64,000 bases of DNA from assembly GCA_016458225.1 (NCBI GenBank), contig JAEMGR010000005.1, positions 248,001 to 312,000 of the forward strand. The letters run 5' to 3'. A program made the position numbers and the translations under genes. A model generated the notes under the pieces. That model did no database searches and was not told the origin of the DNA. It was given only the letters and a program-made list of their open reading frames with translations. Position 1 is the first letter of the stretch, and every line of letters starts with the position of its first letter. The DNA is from Myxococcaceae bacterium JPH2 (lineage in GTDB: Bacteria > Myxococcota > Myxococcia > Myxococcales > Myxococcaceae). Below, piece after piece: positions 54,361-63,536 of this stretch.

Positions 54361-55056
54361 ATGCGGCGCACGGTGCCTCTCTACCTGCTGAGCGACGAAC
54401 ATCCGGAACTCTTCCCTCCCCCCGCGCGCGCGGACAAGTCAGGCCTGCTGGCGGTAGGCGGTGACCTGCGCCCCGAGCGGCTCCTCGCCGCGTACTCGCA
54501 GGGCATCTTCCCCTGGTACAGCGAGGGCGACCCCATCCTGTGGCACTCGCCCAACCCGCGCTTCCTGCTGGAGCCGGCGAAGCTGCACGTGGGTCGCTCG
54601 CTGCGCAAGGCGATGAACAAGCGCCCCTACGAGGTGCGCTACGACACGGCCTTCGAGCGCGTCATCGCCGCGTGCGCGCGCGTGCCTCGGCCCGGCCAGG
54701 ACGGCACGTGGATCACCGACGACATGCAGCGCGCCTACGTCGCGCTGCACACGCTGGGCTTCGCGCACTCGGTGGAGGCGTGGGAGGGAGACACGCTGGT
54801 GGGCGGCCTGTACGGCGTGTCCCTGGGCGCGGCGTTCTTCGGCGAGAGCATGTTCGCGCTGGCGCCGGACGCCTCGAAGGTGGCCTTCGTCACCGCGGTG
54901 GAGCGCTACCGCGAGTGGGGCTTCCACTTCGTGGACTGCCAGGTGGAGACCGAGCACACCGCGCGCTTTGGGGCGGAGCACTGGCCCCGCCCTCGCTTCC
55001 TCGCCGCGCTGGGCCGCGCGCTGAAGGAGCCCACCCGTCGGGGCTCCTGGAGCTGA
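54361..55056 (+). CDS. aat: Leucyl/phenylalanyl-tRNA--protein transferase
   Basis: This is a 231-residue N-end-rule enzyme that moves Leu or Phe from charged tRNA to N-terminal Arg/Lys of proteins, marking them for ClpSAP. Signatures present are GLLAVGGDLRPERLLAAYSQGIFPWYSEGDPILWHSPNPR, GTWITDDMQRAYVALHTLGFAHSVEAW, GGLYGVSLGAAFFGESMF and HFVDCQVETEHTARFGA. ATG 54361 follows the LEA stop by one base; GTG 54373 (MPLYLLSDEHP) is equally possible. It is a full-length cytoplasmic enzyme. Confidence 0.96.
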   Translation: MRRTVPLYLLSDEHPELFPPPARADKSGLLAVGGDLRPERLLAAYSQGIFPWYSEGDPILWHSPNPRFLLEPAKLHVGRSLRKAMNKRPYEVRYDTAFERVIAACARVPRPGQDGTWITDDMQRAYVALHTLGFAHSVEAWEGDTLVGGLYGVSLGAAFFGESMFALAPDASKVAFVTAVERYREWGFHFVDCQVETEHTARFGAEHWPRPRFLAALGRALKEPTRRGSWS

Positions 55057-55065
55057 AGGCGCGCG

Positions 55066-56061
55066 CTACGGCTGCTTGCACGGAGACAGCGTGCGGCGGC
55101 TGTGCAGGCGCTCGTCCTCGGTGAGGCTTCCATACCGCACGGCCTTGGGCGCCGACTTGAGGCGCGCCGGGTCATACACGTACAGCGTGCCCTCCTTGCG
55201 GCTCAGCAGGTAGCGCAGGCCCGCCGCGTCGTGGAAGCCGCCGTAGAGGATGCCCCCGGGACGCAGCTCCTCCATGCTGGTGAGGTCCGGCCGCCGCAAG
55301 AGGAGCAGCGACGTGTCCTCCACCTGCCAGCCGCACGGGTCCCGGCCGTTGCGCTCCATCCACGACACCGTGAGGTCATAGGCGCCGGTGCCCTCCTCGA
55401 AGGTGGCGCCGAAGTGCTCCCACAATCGCGCGCAGTTTGGAGGCGCGCATTCGTGGTCGGGCACGCGGTCCGCCATGTCTCCGGGGAGCGGGTCTCCGTC
55501 CTTGCCCGTCTCCGTCCGGTTCGGGCGGCGCAGCTTGCAGCCCGTGGGCGCGTCCTTCTGGCGCAGCGCCACGGGCGTGCCGGACAGACGGCCGGGAGGC
55601 AGCAGGTCGCAGTCCACCTGCACCTCGGCCATGAGGTACGTCTGCCGGTCTTCGTCGGTGCCCATGCGCACGGCCCACCACGTGGTGGGCAGCGCGCGAC
55701 ACGGGGCCGCGTCCGACTTGCCGAACACCCAGAGCGGCACCTTCGGATCCGCCGCGCCCATCCGGCGCGCCTGGTCCTCGGGGACGGGCTTCACACCGGA
55801 GCGCGAGCGCTCGGCGCGCTGGAACCATCGGTCCTTGGCCTCGGGGATGACGGCTTGATGCGCCAGCCAACCCGAGCGCGGCAGTCCCGCGACGGACATC
55901 GCGGTGAAGGGGACCACGTCTGGCTTCGCGGGGCAGCCTCGGTCCATCTCGGGCGGAGGAATCACCACCGCCTCGCCATCATCCTGGGCGAACGCCGTCG
56001 CGCCTCCCACGAGCCACAGCACCCACGCGGCCAGCCCGGCGCGCTTCATCGCAGCCTTCAT
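55066..56061 (-). CDS. Secreted protein of unknown function
   Basis: This is a 331-residue exported protein. ATG 56061 has GGGAGG about 9-10 bases upstream and gives the signal LAAWVLWLVGGATAFAQ. The mature protein has about ten Cys residues, suggesting disulphides, and a repeated mix of short strands; no known domain was recognised. It is convergent with aat and divergent from the LVIVD-repeat lipoprotein. Confidence 0.65.
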   Translation of the reverse strand: MKAAMKRAGLAAWVLWLVGGATAFAQDDGEAVVIPPPEMDRGCPAKPDVVPFTAMSVAGLPRSGWLAHQAVIPEAKDRWFQRAERSRSGVKPVPEDQARRMGAADPKVPLWVFGKSDAAPCRALPTTWWAVRMGTDEDRQTYLMAEVQVDCDLLPPGRLSGTPVALRQKDAPTGCKLRRPNRTETGKDGDPLPGDMADRVPDHECAPPNCARLWEHFGATFEEGTGAYDLTVSWMERNGRDPCGWQVEDTSLLLLRRPDLTSMEELRPGGILYGGFHDAAGLRYLLSRKEGTLYVYDPARLKSAPKAVRYGSLTEDERLHSRRTLSPCKQP

Positions 56062-56217
56062 CGTCGTGCGACCTCCCCGCCCCGTCATACCGCACCGGCG
56101 CGCGAGGGCGCAGCGCCCAACCTCACCCCACCTCCCGCGACAAGGTCGAGAGTCCACCGCACCGCGTCCGGTAGCATGACGCGCCCACAGCTCTGCACCT
56201 TCGGGGGAATCGCCGTC

Positions 56218-57762
56218 ATGCGCCACGCGTCGCCGCTGCTTCTCGCGCTGTTCCTGTCACTGCCTGCCTGCAAGGAAGAGCCGGTGCCGCAAGCCCCCAC
56301 CCCGGTCCTCGTCGAGGACGGGGACTGGAACGACACGGGCGCCTTCGCGCCATGCCTCGTGGTGACGCGGGCCCCGTGCGGTGCGCGCAACAACTTCGAG
56401 TCCGGTGCGTGCGACCCCGCGAGCCTCGCCGCGTTCGACACCGAGTCCGCGTACACGATGCACGTGCGCGTCACCCGCCCCGCCTACGCGGAAGCGCTCG
56501 GCTTCATACCCCAGGCGATGCTGCCGTCGGCCTCGGACGCCGGCACCGCGGGGGGCTACCCGCTGACGGAGCGCGAGGTCACCCCGAGCAGCTTCTTCCT
56601 CACGTCCCAACACGAAGACCTCCAGGGCCGCGTCATCCGCCGCACATACCTGGGCTGTCGTCAGCCCACGCCGGGGCACCTGCAGGGCTGCTACGTCGAA
56701 TGCACCAACGACACCGTGGCCGCGCACGGCACCTTCGATGCCTGGAAGTTCACCCCCGCCGCGAACGAGCCCGTCGCCTCGGGACTGGAGCAGGTCTCCG
56801 AGACGCGCATGGACCTGGGCACGCCCGCGGACGTCTACGTCACGCACGGCCACGCCTATGTGGTGTCGCTGCGCGGCGGCCTGTACGTCTACGACGTGCG
56901 GGACCCCGCCCACCCGGTGCTCACCGCGCACGTGTTCCGCGAGACGGACAACTACTGGAACGGCGTCTGGGCCAAGGACAACGCGCTGTACGTCGCGAGC
57001 GCCGCGCGAGGCGTGCTCGTCTTCGACCTCCAGGACCCGGCGCATCCGGTGCTCGCGGGCGCGGCCCCCACGCAGTCCATCAACGTGCACACGTTGTACA
57101 TCACCGAGAACCTGCTGCTGGCCGCGTCGTCGGATCCCGACGGCGTGGTGCTCGTGTTCGACATCACCCAGCCGCTGCGCCCCGTGCTGCTGTCCCAGTT
57201 CCAGGCGAACGGCTTCAATCCCTCACGCTCCTATGGTCCGCACGACATGTTCGCCTTCGAGCGGCGCCTGTACGTGAACTACTGGGGCGCGGGCTACGTG
57301 GTGGCCTCGCTGGAGGACCCCACCGCACCGGTGGAGCTGGGCCGCTTCCGCTACGAACACTCCACCAGCCACGCCAACGCGGTGGGCCGCATCCAGGGCC
57401 GGCTCATCGGCTTCGAGGGCGGCGAGGACTGGGGCGCGCACCTGCGCGTGCTGGACCTCACGGACCCGGCCGCCCCGCGCCGTATCGGAGAGCACCAGCG
57501 CTCCGGCCATGTCTCCATCCACAACATGGTGCTGGTGGGCACCCGGCTCTACGTCGCGTGGTACCACGAGGGCGTGCGCGTGCTGGACGTCGCCGAGCCC
57601 GAGCACCCGCGCGAGGTGGCGTGGTTCAACACGTTCCGCGCGACCGACCCAGAGCGCGGCGTCAGCTTCTACGAGGGCACCATCGGCATTCGCGTGCCAG
57701 GGGATGGCTACGTCTACGCGGTGGACACGTCGCGCGGCCTGCTCGTGCTGCGCGAGCAGTGA
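56218..57762 (+). CDS. LVIVD-repeat beta-propeller lipoprotein
   Basis: This is a 514-residue lipoprotein (ATG 56218, GGGGGAA upstream; signal ending LFLSLPAC). After a Cys-rich N-terminal region (about 25-180, with three to four Cys pairs), seven LVIVD-type blades follow, such as GGLYVYDVRDPAHPVLTAHV, RGVLVFDLQDPAHPVLAGA and HLRVLDLTDPAAPRRIGEH. Such propellers bind proteins or ligands at the cell surface; no catalytic residues were seen. It is convergent with the next gene, 3 bp apart. Confidence 0.85.
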   Translation: MRHASPLLLALFLSLPACKEEPVPQAPTPVLVEDGDWNDTGAFAPCLVVTRAPCGARNNFESGACDPASLAAFDTESAYTMHVRVTRPAYAEALGFIPQAMLPSASDAGTAGGYPLTEREVTPSSFFLTSQHEDLQGRVIRRTYLGCRQPTPGHLQGCYVECTNDTVAAHGTFDAWKFTPAANEPVASGLEQVSETRMDLGTPADVYVTHGHAYVVSLRGGLYVYDVRDPAHPVLTAHVFRETDNYWNGVWAKDNALYVASAARGVLVFDLQDPAHPVLAGAAPTQSINVHTLYITENLLLAASSDPDGVVLVFDITQPLRPVLLSQFQANGFNPSRSYGPHDMFAFERRLYVNYWGAGYVVASLEDPTAPVELGRFRYEHSTSHANAVGRIQGRLIGFEGGEDWGAHLRVLDLTDPAAPRRIGEHQRSGHVSIHNMVLVGTRLYVAWYHEGVRVLDVAEPEHPREVAWFNTFRATDPERGVSFYEGTIGIRVPGDGYVYAVDTSRGLLVLREQ

Positions 57763-57765
57763 GCT

Positions 57766-58530
57766 TCAGCGCGTCGGCTTGCGCTTGGGCAGTGGGGCAA
57801 CAGGCGGCGGGCTCGCGGGCGGCGTGACGGTCCCCGCGTCCGGAGCGGGGGCGGCCGGAGCAGGCGCCTCCACCTCCACGCGGTCCTCCAGCGGCACGCG
57901 GCCCACGGCTCGGCGGAACAGCTCCCAGAGGGCCTTGTGGTGGGCCTCGGCGCTGGCCTTGCCCGACATCACCAGCCCCGCGCCGCTGTAGCGCACCGTC
58001 ACGCCCGGCGGCAGGGCCGCGCTGAACGCGGCGAGCTGCTCCTGGAGCATGGCCACCTCGAACGTCAACTCCAACTCGCGCGCCACATACGCGTCCGTCC
58101 GGAACAGCTCCGAGAGCGCCGCGCGACATGCGGCATCCTTCACCGTCACGGAGAGGGAGCGCTCCGGCGTCGCCACTTCCTTCAGGTCTGGACACGCCTT
58201 GGTCGCGGCGGCGCGGCGGGACGCCACGTCCTCGGGAGCCTGCGGCCCCACGGTGATGCGCCACACCGCGAAGCGCCCCTCGGCGTACAGGAGGGCGAGC
58301 GTGCGCCCCGGCTTCTTCCCGGTGAGCAGCAGCTCGCCGCTGCCCGCGAAGGCCTCCACGCTGACCACGGACGGGTCCTCGACTTCCACCCAGTCCACCG
58401 CGGTCAGCTTCTGGAAGCGCTCCTGGCCGGGCTCCACTGAGACGCGCTGGTCCACCGGCCAGGCCAGGGCCAGGGCAGGCAGCAGGAGCGACAGCAGCCC
58501 TCCAACGATGGACATCCCACGTGCAAGCAT
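57766..58530 (-). CDS. Exported protein with pilus/secretin N-terminal (CpaC-like) domain
   Basis: This is a 254-residue exported protein; ATG 58530 has GGGAGG upstream and the signal is LLSLLLPALALA. Residues about 25-90 match the N-terminal domain of type II/III secretins and CpaC (RVSVEPGQERFQKL, DPSVVSVEAFAGSGELLLTGKKPGRTLALLY). The middle (about 110-210) is a BON-like alpha/beta region; a Pro/Ala tail closes it. No secretin barrel is present, so it may be a periplasmic accessory or an orphan adaptor. It is divergent from the CBS-domain gene. Confidence 0.7.
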   Translation of the reverse strand: MLARGMSIVGGLLSLLLPALALAWPVDQRVSVEPGQERFQKLTAVDWVEVEDPSVVSVEAFAGSGELLLTGKKPGRTLALLYAEGRFAVWRITVGPQAPEDVASRRAAATKACPDLKEVATPERSLSVTVKDAACRAALSELFRTDAYVARELELTFEVAMLQEQLAAFSAALPPGVTVRYSGAGLVMSGKASAEAHHKALWELFRRAVGRVPLEDRVEVEAPAPAAPAPDAGTVTPPASPPPVAPLPKRKPTR

Positions 58531-58588
58531 CGCGCCTCCCGCCTGGGTGGTGGTGCGACCCTCTAGCACGGGTTAAGAACATCGCTCT

Positions 58589-59947
58589 ATGCCAACCTGG
58601 ACCCTCTGGGTCGCCTGCCTGGCCCTCAGCTACCTGCGGGCCCTGGTCGCCGCCGCGGAGTCCGCGCTGTACGGCACCTCGGACCTCAGCGCTCAGGAAC
58701 TCGCCAAGACTCACGGCCGCGCGGGCCGCCGCGTGCTGCGCCACAAGACGGAGCGCGAGGCCACCGCCACCGCGCTGCGCCTGGGCACCCTCCTCAGCGG
58801 CTTCCTGGCCGCCGCCATCGGCGCGTTCGTCCCGCCGCGCATGCTCGACTTCAGCCGCTTTGGCGAGGCGGCCTGGGTGCCGCTCGCCACGGTGTGCGCG
58901 GGCGCCCTCTTCGTGGGCGTGCTCGCCAGCCTCATGGAAGTCACCATGCGCGGCCTGGCCAACGGCAACCCCGAGCGCTGGGCGCTGCGGCTGTCATGGT
59001 TGGTGTCGGGGCTGGTGACGGTGCTGTACCCGCCCATGCGCCTGACGCTGCGGCTGCTCAACCTGGGCGCGCGCACCTTCGGCCGCACGCTGCGCTTCGA
59101 GGCCCCGCCCCCGCCGCTGGAGGAGCTGGAGAAGCTCTTGGCCGCGCAGGCCGCCAAGAACGAGGTGGACAAGAGCGCCCCGCAGCTCATCCGCTCCATC
59201 TTCGAGCTGTCCGACAAGCGCTGCCGCGACGTGATGGTGTCCCGCACGGAGGTGGTGACGGTGGACATCACCACCACGCCCGACGAGGTGCTGCGCCTGC
59301 TGGCCGAGGAGAACCACTCGCGCATCCCCGTGTTCCGCGATGACGTGGACCACATCGTCGGCGTGCTGCACGCGCGCGACCTGATTCCCCTGCTGCTGCA
59401 CCCGGAGCTCATCGTCCTGCAGGACATCATCCGGCCCGCGCACTTCGTGCCGTGGATGAAGCCCATTGGCGACCTGCTGCGCGACATGCAGAAGCGCAAG
59501 ATTCACATGGCCGTCGTGGTGGACGAGTACGGCGGCTTCATGGGCGTGGTGACGCTGGAGGACATCCTGCGCGAAATCGTCGGCGACATCGGCGACGAGT
59601 TCGAGGTCGAGGAGAAGCAGGTGGAGAAGCTGGCCGACGGCAGCTTCCTGGTGGACGCCGGCATGGAGACGGACCGCTTCACCCAGGCCTTCGGCTTCCC
59701 CCTGCCCGAGGGCGACTTCGACACGCTGGGCGGCTACCTGTCCTCGCTGGCCGGGCACCTGCCGGACGTGGGCGAGCGCTTCACGTACAACGGCTGGCAG
59801 TTCGTGGTGTCCGCCAAGGAGGGCGCGCGCATCGACCGCGTCCGCCTGAGCCGCCTCAAGGCCCCGCCTCCCGCCAAGGAGGCCCCGCCCGCGAAGGAGA
59901 ACACGCCCCGCCCCCCCGAGCCGCCCACGGCCCAGCTCAAGAGCTGA
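58589..59947 (+). CDS. CNNM/CorC-type membrane protein with CBS pair
   Basis: This is a 452-residue protein of the HlyC/CorC/CNNM group. An N-terminal DUF21-like membrane region (about 1-150, AAAESALYGTSDLSAQEL) is followed by two CBS domains (about 205-330; RDVMVSRTEVVTVD, HSRIPVFRDDVDHIVGVLHARDL, AVVVDEYGGFMGVVTLEDILREIVGDI) and a CorC_HlyC domain (about 345-425). The family takes part in Mg/Co efflux or metal homeostasis. A Pro/Lys tail follows. The full family architecture is present. Confidence 0.9.
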   Translation: MPTWTLWVACLALSYLRALVAAAESALYGTSDLSAQELAKTHGRAGRRVLRHKTEREATATALRLGTLLSGFLAAAIGAFVPPRMLDFSRFGEAAWVPLATVCAGALFVGVLASLMEVTMRGLANGNPERWALRLSWLVSGLVTVLYPPMRLTLRLLNLGARTFGRTLRFEAPPPPLEELEKLLAAQAAKNEVDKSAPQLIRSIFELSDKRCRDVMVSRTEVVTVDITTTPDEVLRLLAEENHSRIPVFRDDVDHIVGVLHARDLIPLLLHPELIVLQDIIRPAHFVPWMKPIGDLLRDMQKRKIHMAVVVDEYGGFMGVVTLEDILREIVGDIGDEFEVEEKQVEKLADGSFLVDAGMETDRFTQAFGFPLPEGDFDTLGGYLSSLAGHLPDVGERFTYNGWQFVVSAKEGARIDRVRLSRLKAPPPAKEAPPAKENTPRPPEPPTAQLKS

Positions 59948-59950
59948 CGC

Positions 59951-60454
59951 TCAGCGCTCGGCACCGGCCTCGGGAAGCAGCGCCCGAGGCACCGTCAACG
60001 CCGCGCCCAGCTTGAACGGCGCGCGTCGCTCCACGCCGCCAAAGCGCAGCACGACGCCGCCGTCGACCTCCACCATCGCGTCCTTGGCGTCCGGAAGCGC
60101 GTCGCCGCGCACCGAGGCTTGAGGGCGCGGGTTGGGGAGCAACAGCGTCACGTCCACCTTCACTTCGCGCTCGGCATCCACCGGCACGTCGAGGGTCTGC
60201 TCGGTGACGGCGAAGCCCCGGCCCGCCAGGCGCACGGCGAAGTCCACCCGCGTCAGCGTGGCCGCGTCCGAGGAAGGGTTGCGCACGCCCAGCGCCAGCA
60301 GCAGCTTCGCCGAGCCGTCCGGCAACCGCTCCACGCCGAGGCTGCGCACGCGGGCCGCGTCGTCGTAGGCGCGCGGCTGGAACGGCACCACGCCCAGACA
60401 CCCGCCCAAGGGCACCGCCACCGCGAGCGCCAGCAGCGCCCGGCGCGAGCGCAT
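59951..60454 (-). CDS. Short LEA type-2 lipoprotein
   Basis: This is a 167-residue lipoprotein with signal ending AVPLGGC. A single WHy/LEA-2 unit (VERLPDGSAKLLLALGVRNPSSDAATLTRVDFAVRLAGRGFAV) fills it. It is a distant paralogue of the protein at 53517-54359. ATG 60454 shares a base with the kinase stop (TGATG), so the two are coupled. Confidence 0.75.
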   Translation of the reverse strand: MRSRRALLALAVAVPLGGCLGVVPFQPRAYDDAARVRSLGVERLPDGSAKLLLALGVRNPSSDAATLTRVDFAVRLAGRGFAVTEQTLDVPVDAEREVKVDVTLLLPNPRPQASVRGDALPDAKDAMVEVDGGVVLRFGGVERRAPFKLGAALTVPRALLPEAGAER

Positions 60455-61371
60455 CAGCCCCCCAGCAGAGGCTGCAGCGCCTCCACCGTCAGCGGCCAGC
60501 CCGCGCGGCGCGCCAGCACTTCCAGCGCCTTGAGGAACTCGCCCGCCGTCTGGAAGCGCCGCGCGCGGTCCGCGAACAGCGCCTTGCGCGCCACCTGCGC
60601 CGCGTAGTGCGGCAGCTCGGACGTCACGGACGAGAGCAGCGGCACGCGCGCGTCGCGCACCTTGTGCATCAGGTCCGCCTCGCTCTCGCTGTGGAAGAGG
60701 CGGCGGTTGGCCCACAGCTCCCAGAGGACGACGCCCACCGCGTACAGGTCCGTGCGCGCGTCCACCGGCTGCCCGAGCACCTGCTCCGGGCTCATGTACG
60801 GCAGCGTGCCGCGCAGCGCGCCGGCGTCGCCTCGCATCATCCCCTCCACCTCGGCCACGCCGAAGTCGGTGAGCTTCACGTCACCGTTGATGCCCAGGAG
60901 CACGTTGGCGGGGTTGATGTCGCGGTGGATGATGGTGGAGCCGTTCTCCGCCACCTTCGCCCGGTGGATGTAGTCCAGGGCCTTGAGCAGACACCACGCG
61001 ATGTAGCAGGCGGACTCGGGCGGCATCGCCGTGCCGGCCTTGATGAGCAGCTCCTGCATGTAGCCGAGCGTCCGGCCACTCACGAGCTCCTGCACCATCA
61101 AGTAGTCCGGCCCCGCGCGGAACAAGCGGAAGGTGCGGACGATGTGCGGATTGCGCAGGCGGACGGTGAGCTTCGCCTCGTCGACGAAGGCCTTCACATA
61201 GCCAGGGTCACCGCGGAAGGACGGGTGCAGCCGCTTGATGACGACATCGTCCGGCTCGCCAGGGGAGCGCTGCGTGCCCTCACGCGCGCGCACCTGGTAC
61301 ACCTCGGCCATGCCACCCACGGCCAACCTGCCAACCACCTCGTAGCCACCCAGGTCCGGAGCTTCCGCCAC
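60454..61371 (-). CDS. Cytoplasmic Ser/Thr protein kinase
   Basis: This is a 305-residue Hanks-type kinase consisting of little more than the catalytic domain; no membrane helix or sensor domain. The Gly loop reads RLAVGGMAEVY and the ATP Lys is Lys46 (VVIKRL). The catalytic loop is HRDINPANVLL with Asp151, followed by DFG (169-171), an activation segment ending GTLPYMSPEQ, and DLYAVGVVLWELW. All residues for activity are present. GTG start. It lies 45 bp after glgA and overlaps the LEA gene, so a glgA-kinase-LEA operon is likely. Confidence 0.93.
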   Translation of the reverse strand: MAEAPDLGGYEVVGRLAVGGMAEVYQVRAREGTQRSPGEPDDVVIKRLHPSFRGDPGYVKAFVDEAKLTVRLRNPHIVRTFRLFRAGPDYLMVQELVSGRTLGYMQELLIKAGTAMPPESACYIAWCLLKALDYIHRAKVAENGSTIIHRDINPANVLLGINGDVKLTDFGVAEVEGMMRGDAGALRGTLPYMSPEQVLGQPVDARTDLYAVGVVLWELWANRRLFHSESEADLMHKVRDARVPLLSSVTSELPHYAAQVARKALFADRARRFQTAGEFLKALEVLARRAGWPLTVEALQPLLGG

Positions 61372-61416
61372 GGCTGCAAGCCTACAGCCAAATTCGCACG
61401 GGCCCCACTATTCCGT

Positions 61417-62841
61417 TCACAAGGCTGCAAAGAGGGCTTCGTACCGCCGGGCAGACGCCGCCCAGGAGAAGTCCTTCTCCATCCCTCGGCGCCGGAACGC
61501 GGCCATCCGAGGCGGGTCCGCATAGAGGGCCAGCGCGCGCCGGATGGCGGCCAGGAGCGCCGCCGGGTGGAACGCCTCGAAGAGCAGGCCGTTGCCCTCC
61601 AGCCCGCCCTCCACCGTGTCCAGGAGCCCGCCCGTGGCGCGCACGATTGGCACCGTCCCGTAACGCAGCGAATACATCTGGTTGAGCCCGCACGGCTCGT
61701 AGCGGCTGGGCATGAGGAAGAAGTCCGCCCCCGCCTCCAGCAGATGGGACAGGCCCAGGTCGAAGCCGAGGTGCACGCCCACCTGCTTGGGGAAGCGGGC
61801 CTGGAGCGCGCGCAGGCCGTCCTCCAGCGGGCCCTCGCCGTTGCCCACCGCCACGAAGCGCAGGTCCGCCTGCAGCGCGGTGGGCAGCACGTCCAGCAGC
61901 AGGTCCACGCCCTTCTGCCAGGCCAGGCGCGTGACGATGCCGAACACGGGCGCGTCTCCTGGCGGCAGGCCAAAGCGCGCGAGCAGCTCCCGCTTGCACG
62001 CGGCCTTGCCCGTCAGGTCTCCCGCGTCGAAGCGCGCGGGCAGGAACGGATCCGCGCCCGGGTCCCACGCCTGCGTGTCGATGCCGTTGATGATGCCGGT
62101 GAGCGCGTGCGCGCGGCGGCGCAGCAGGCCGTCCAGTCCGTAGCCCTGCTCGGGCGCCTGGATCTCCCGCGCGTAGGTGGGCGACACGGTGGTCAGCGCG
62201 TCGGAGTAGACGAGCCCCGCCTTGAGGAAGTTGACCGTGTCGTGGAACTCCAGGCCGTTGTCCGCGGTGAACACGTCCCACGGCAACCCCAGCTCGCCCA
62301 TCACGCTCTTGGGGAACTGCCCCTGGTACGCCAGGTTGTGGATGGTGAAGACGCTCTTGGCGCGAGACAGCGCCGTGCCCGCGTAGCCTCGCCGCAGCGC
62401 CAGGGCCGCCAGCCCCGCCTGCCAGTCATGGAGGCTGACGATGTCCGGCGCGAAGTCCAACCGCTGCGCGGCCTGGAGCGCGCCCACGGACAGGTAGGCG
62501 AAGCGCCGGGCGTTGTCCCCAAACTCGCCATGCATGTCGCCGTAGAGCCCGTCACGGCCGCCGTACAGCGCCTCGTTCTCCAGGAAGAGCACCTCCAGGC
62601 GCTCGGAGAGGCGGGCGGACAGGATGGGGCCCCGCAGCGCTCCGGAGGGGAAGCGCACCTCCAGGGAGGCGCCGGTGGGCACGAGCCGCCCGCCATCCCG
62701 CACGTCGCGGTAGCGCGGCGTGACGACCTTCACGTCATGCCCCAGCGCGGCCAGCGCCGCGGGCAGGGCCCCCGCCACGTCCCCCAGCCCTCCCGTCTTG
62801 GAGAAGGGGGAGACCTCGGAGGCAATGAAGAGAATCTTCAT
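61417..62841 (-). CDS. glgA: Glycogen synthase (ADP-glucose type)
   Basis: This is a 474-residue GT5 glycosyltransferase that extends alpha-1,4-glucan from ADP-glucose. The N-terminal K15-T-G-G-L-G-D loop, [23 protein letters not shown], a conserved [13 protein letters not shown] and C-terminal [31 protein letters not shown] are all present. ATG 62841 has GGGAG upstream. It leads a probable operon with a Ser/Thr kinase, which could regulate storage-polymer synthesis. Confidence 0.96.
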   Translation of the reverse strand: [474 protein letters not shown]

Positions 62842-62918
62842 GCTCCCACCATCGCGTGTCCCACCCGCGAGTCAACCGCGAACGTGCGCGGCCAGCGACC
62901 GTTGCCTATGTTCCCCCC

Positions 62919-63503
62919 GTGTCCATTCCCCCTGACCCCATCCAGCGCTTCGCGGCCCTCTTCGAGCGGGCGAAACAGGCCATCCCCGTGGATCCGAACG
63001 CCATGGTGGTGGCCACCGTGGACGACGCCGGCCGGCCGAGCGCGCGCGTGGTGCTGCTGAAGGACTTCGATTCGCGCGGCTTCGTCTTCTTCACCAACCA
63101 CGAGAGCCGCAAGGGCGAGCAGCTGCGCGCGCACCCCTTCGCCGCGCTCTGCTTCTACTGGCAGCCGCTCGACCAGCAGGTTCGGGTGGAGGGCCGCGTG
63201 GAGCGCGTGACGGACGCGGAGGCGGACGCCTATTTCCAGAGCCGTGCCCGGGGCAGCCAGGTGGGTGCCTGGGCCAGCCTCCAGAGCCAGCCGCTCGCGG
63301 AGCGGGAGCTGCTGGAGCAGCGCGTGGCCGACGTGGAGGCGCGCTTCGAGGGGCGCCCGGTGGAGCGGCCTCCTCACTGGAGCGGCTTTCGCGTGGTGCC
63401 GGATCGCATCGAGTTCTGGCATGCCCGCCCCAGCCGCCTGCACGAGCGCCATGTCTACCTGCGCGAGGCGGACGGCTGGCGCACACAGATGCTGTATCCG
63501 TGA
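62919..63503 (+). CDS. pdxH: Pyridoxamine 5'-phosphate oxidase
   Basis: This is a 194-residue FMN enzyme that makes pyridoxal phosphate in the final step of vitamin B6 synthesis and salvage. GTG 62919 gives SIPPDPIQRFAALFERAKQ at the N-terminus. Motifs are PSARVVLLKDFDSRGFVFFTNHESRKGEQL, ALCFYWQPLDQQVRVEGRVERV, SQVGAWASLQSQPL and the C-terminal WSGFRVVPDRIEFWHARPSRLHERHVY. No ribosome site is visible and a TATGTT lies seven bases before the start, so it may be leaderless. It is divergent from glgA. Confidence 0.95.
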   Translation: MSIPPDPIQRFAALFERAKQAIPVDPNAMVVATVDDAGRPSARVVLLKDFDSRGFVFFTNHESRKGEQLRAHPFAALCFYWQPLDQQVRVEGRVERVTDAEADAYFQSRARGSQVGAWASLQSQPLAERELLEQRVADVEARFEGRPVERPPHWSGFRVVPDRIEFWHARPSRLHERHVYLREADGWRTQMLYP

Positions 63504-63536
63504 GCGGCGCCAGGGGGCCGCTGGCCGAGCGCCGCT
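63503..63536. terminator. Hairpin between convergent genes
   Basis: AGCGGCGC/GCGCCGCT encloses an inner CAG/CTG stem between the pdxH stop and the end of the dehydrogenase gene. It is likely a two-way terminator. Confidence 0.6.
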
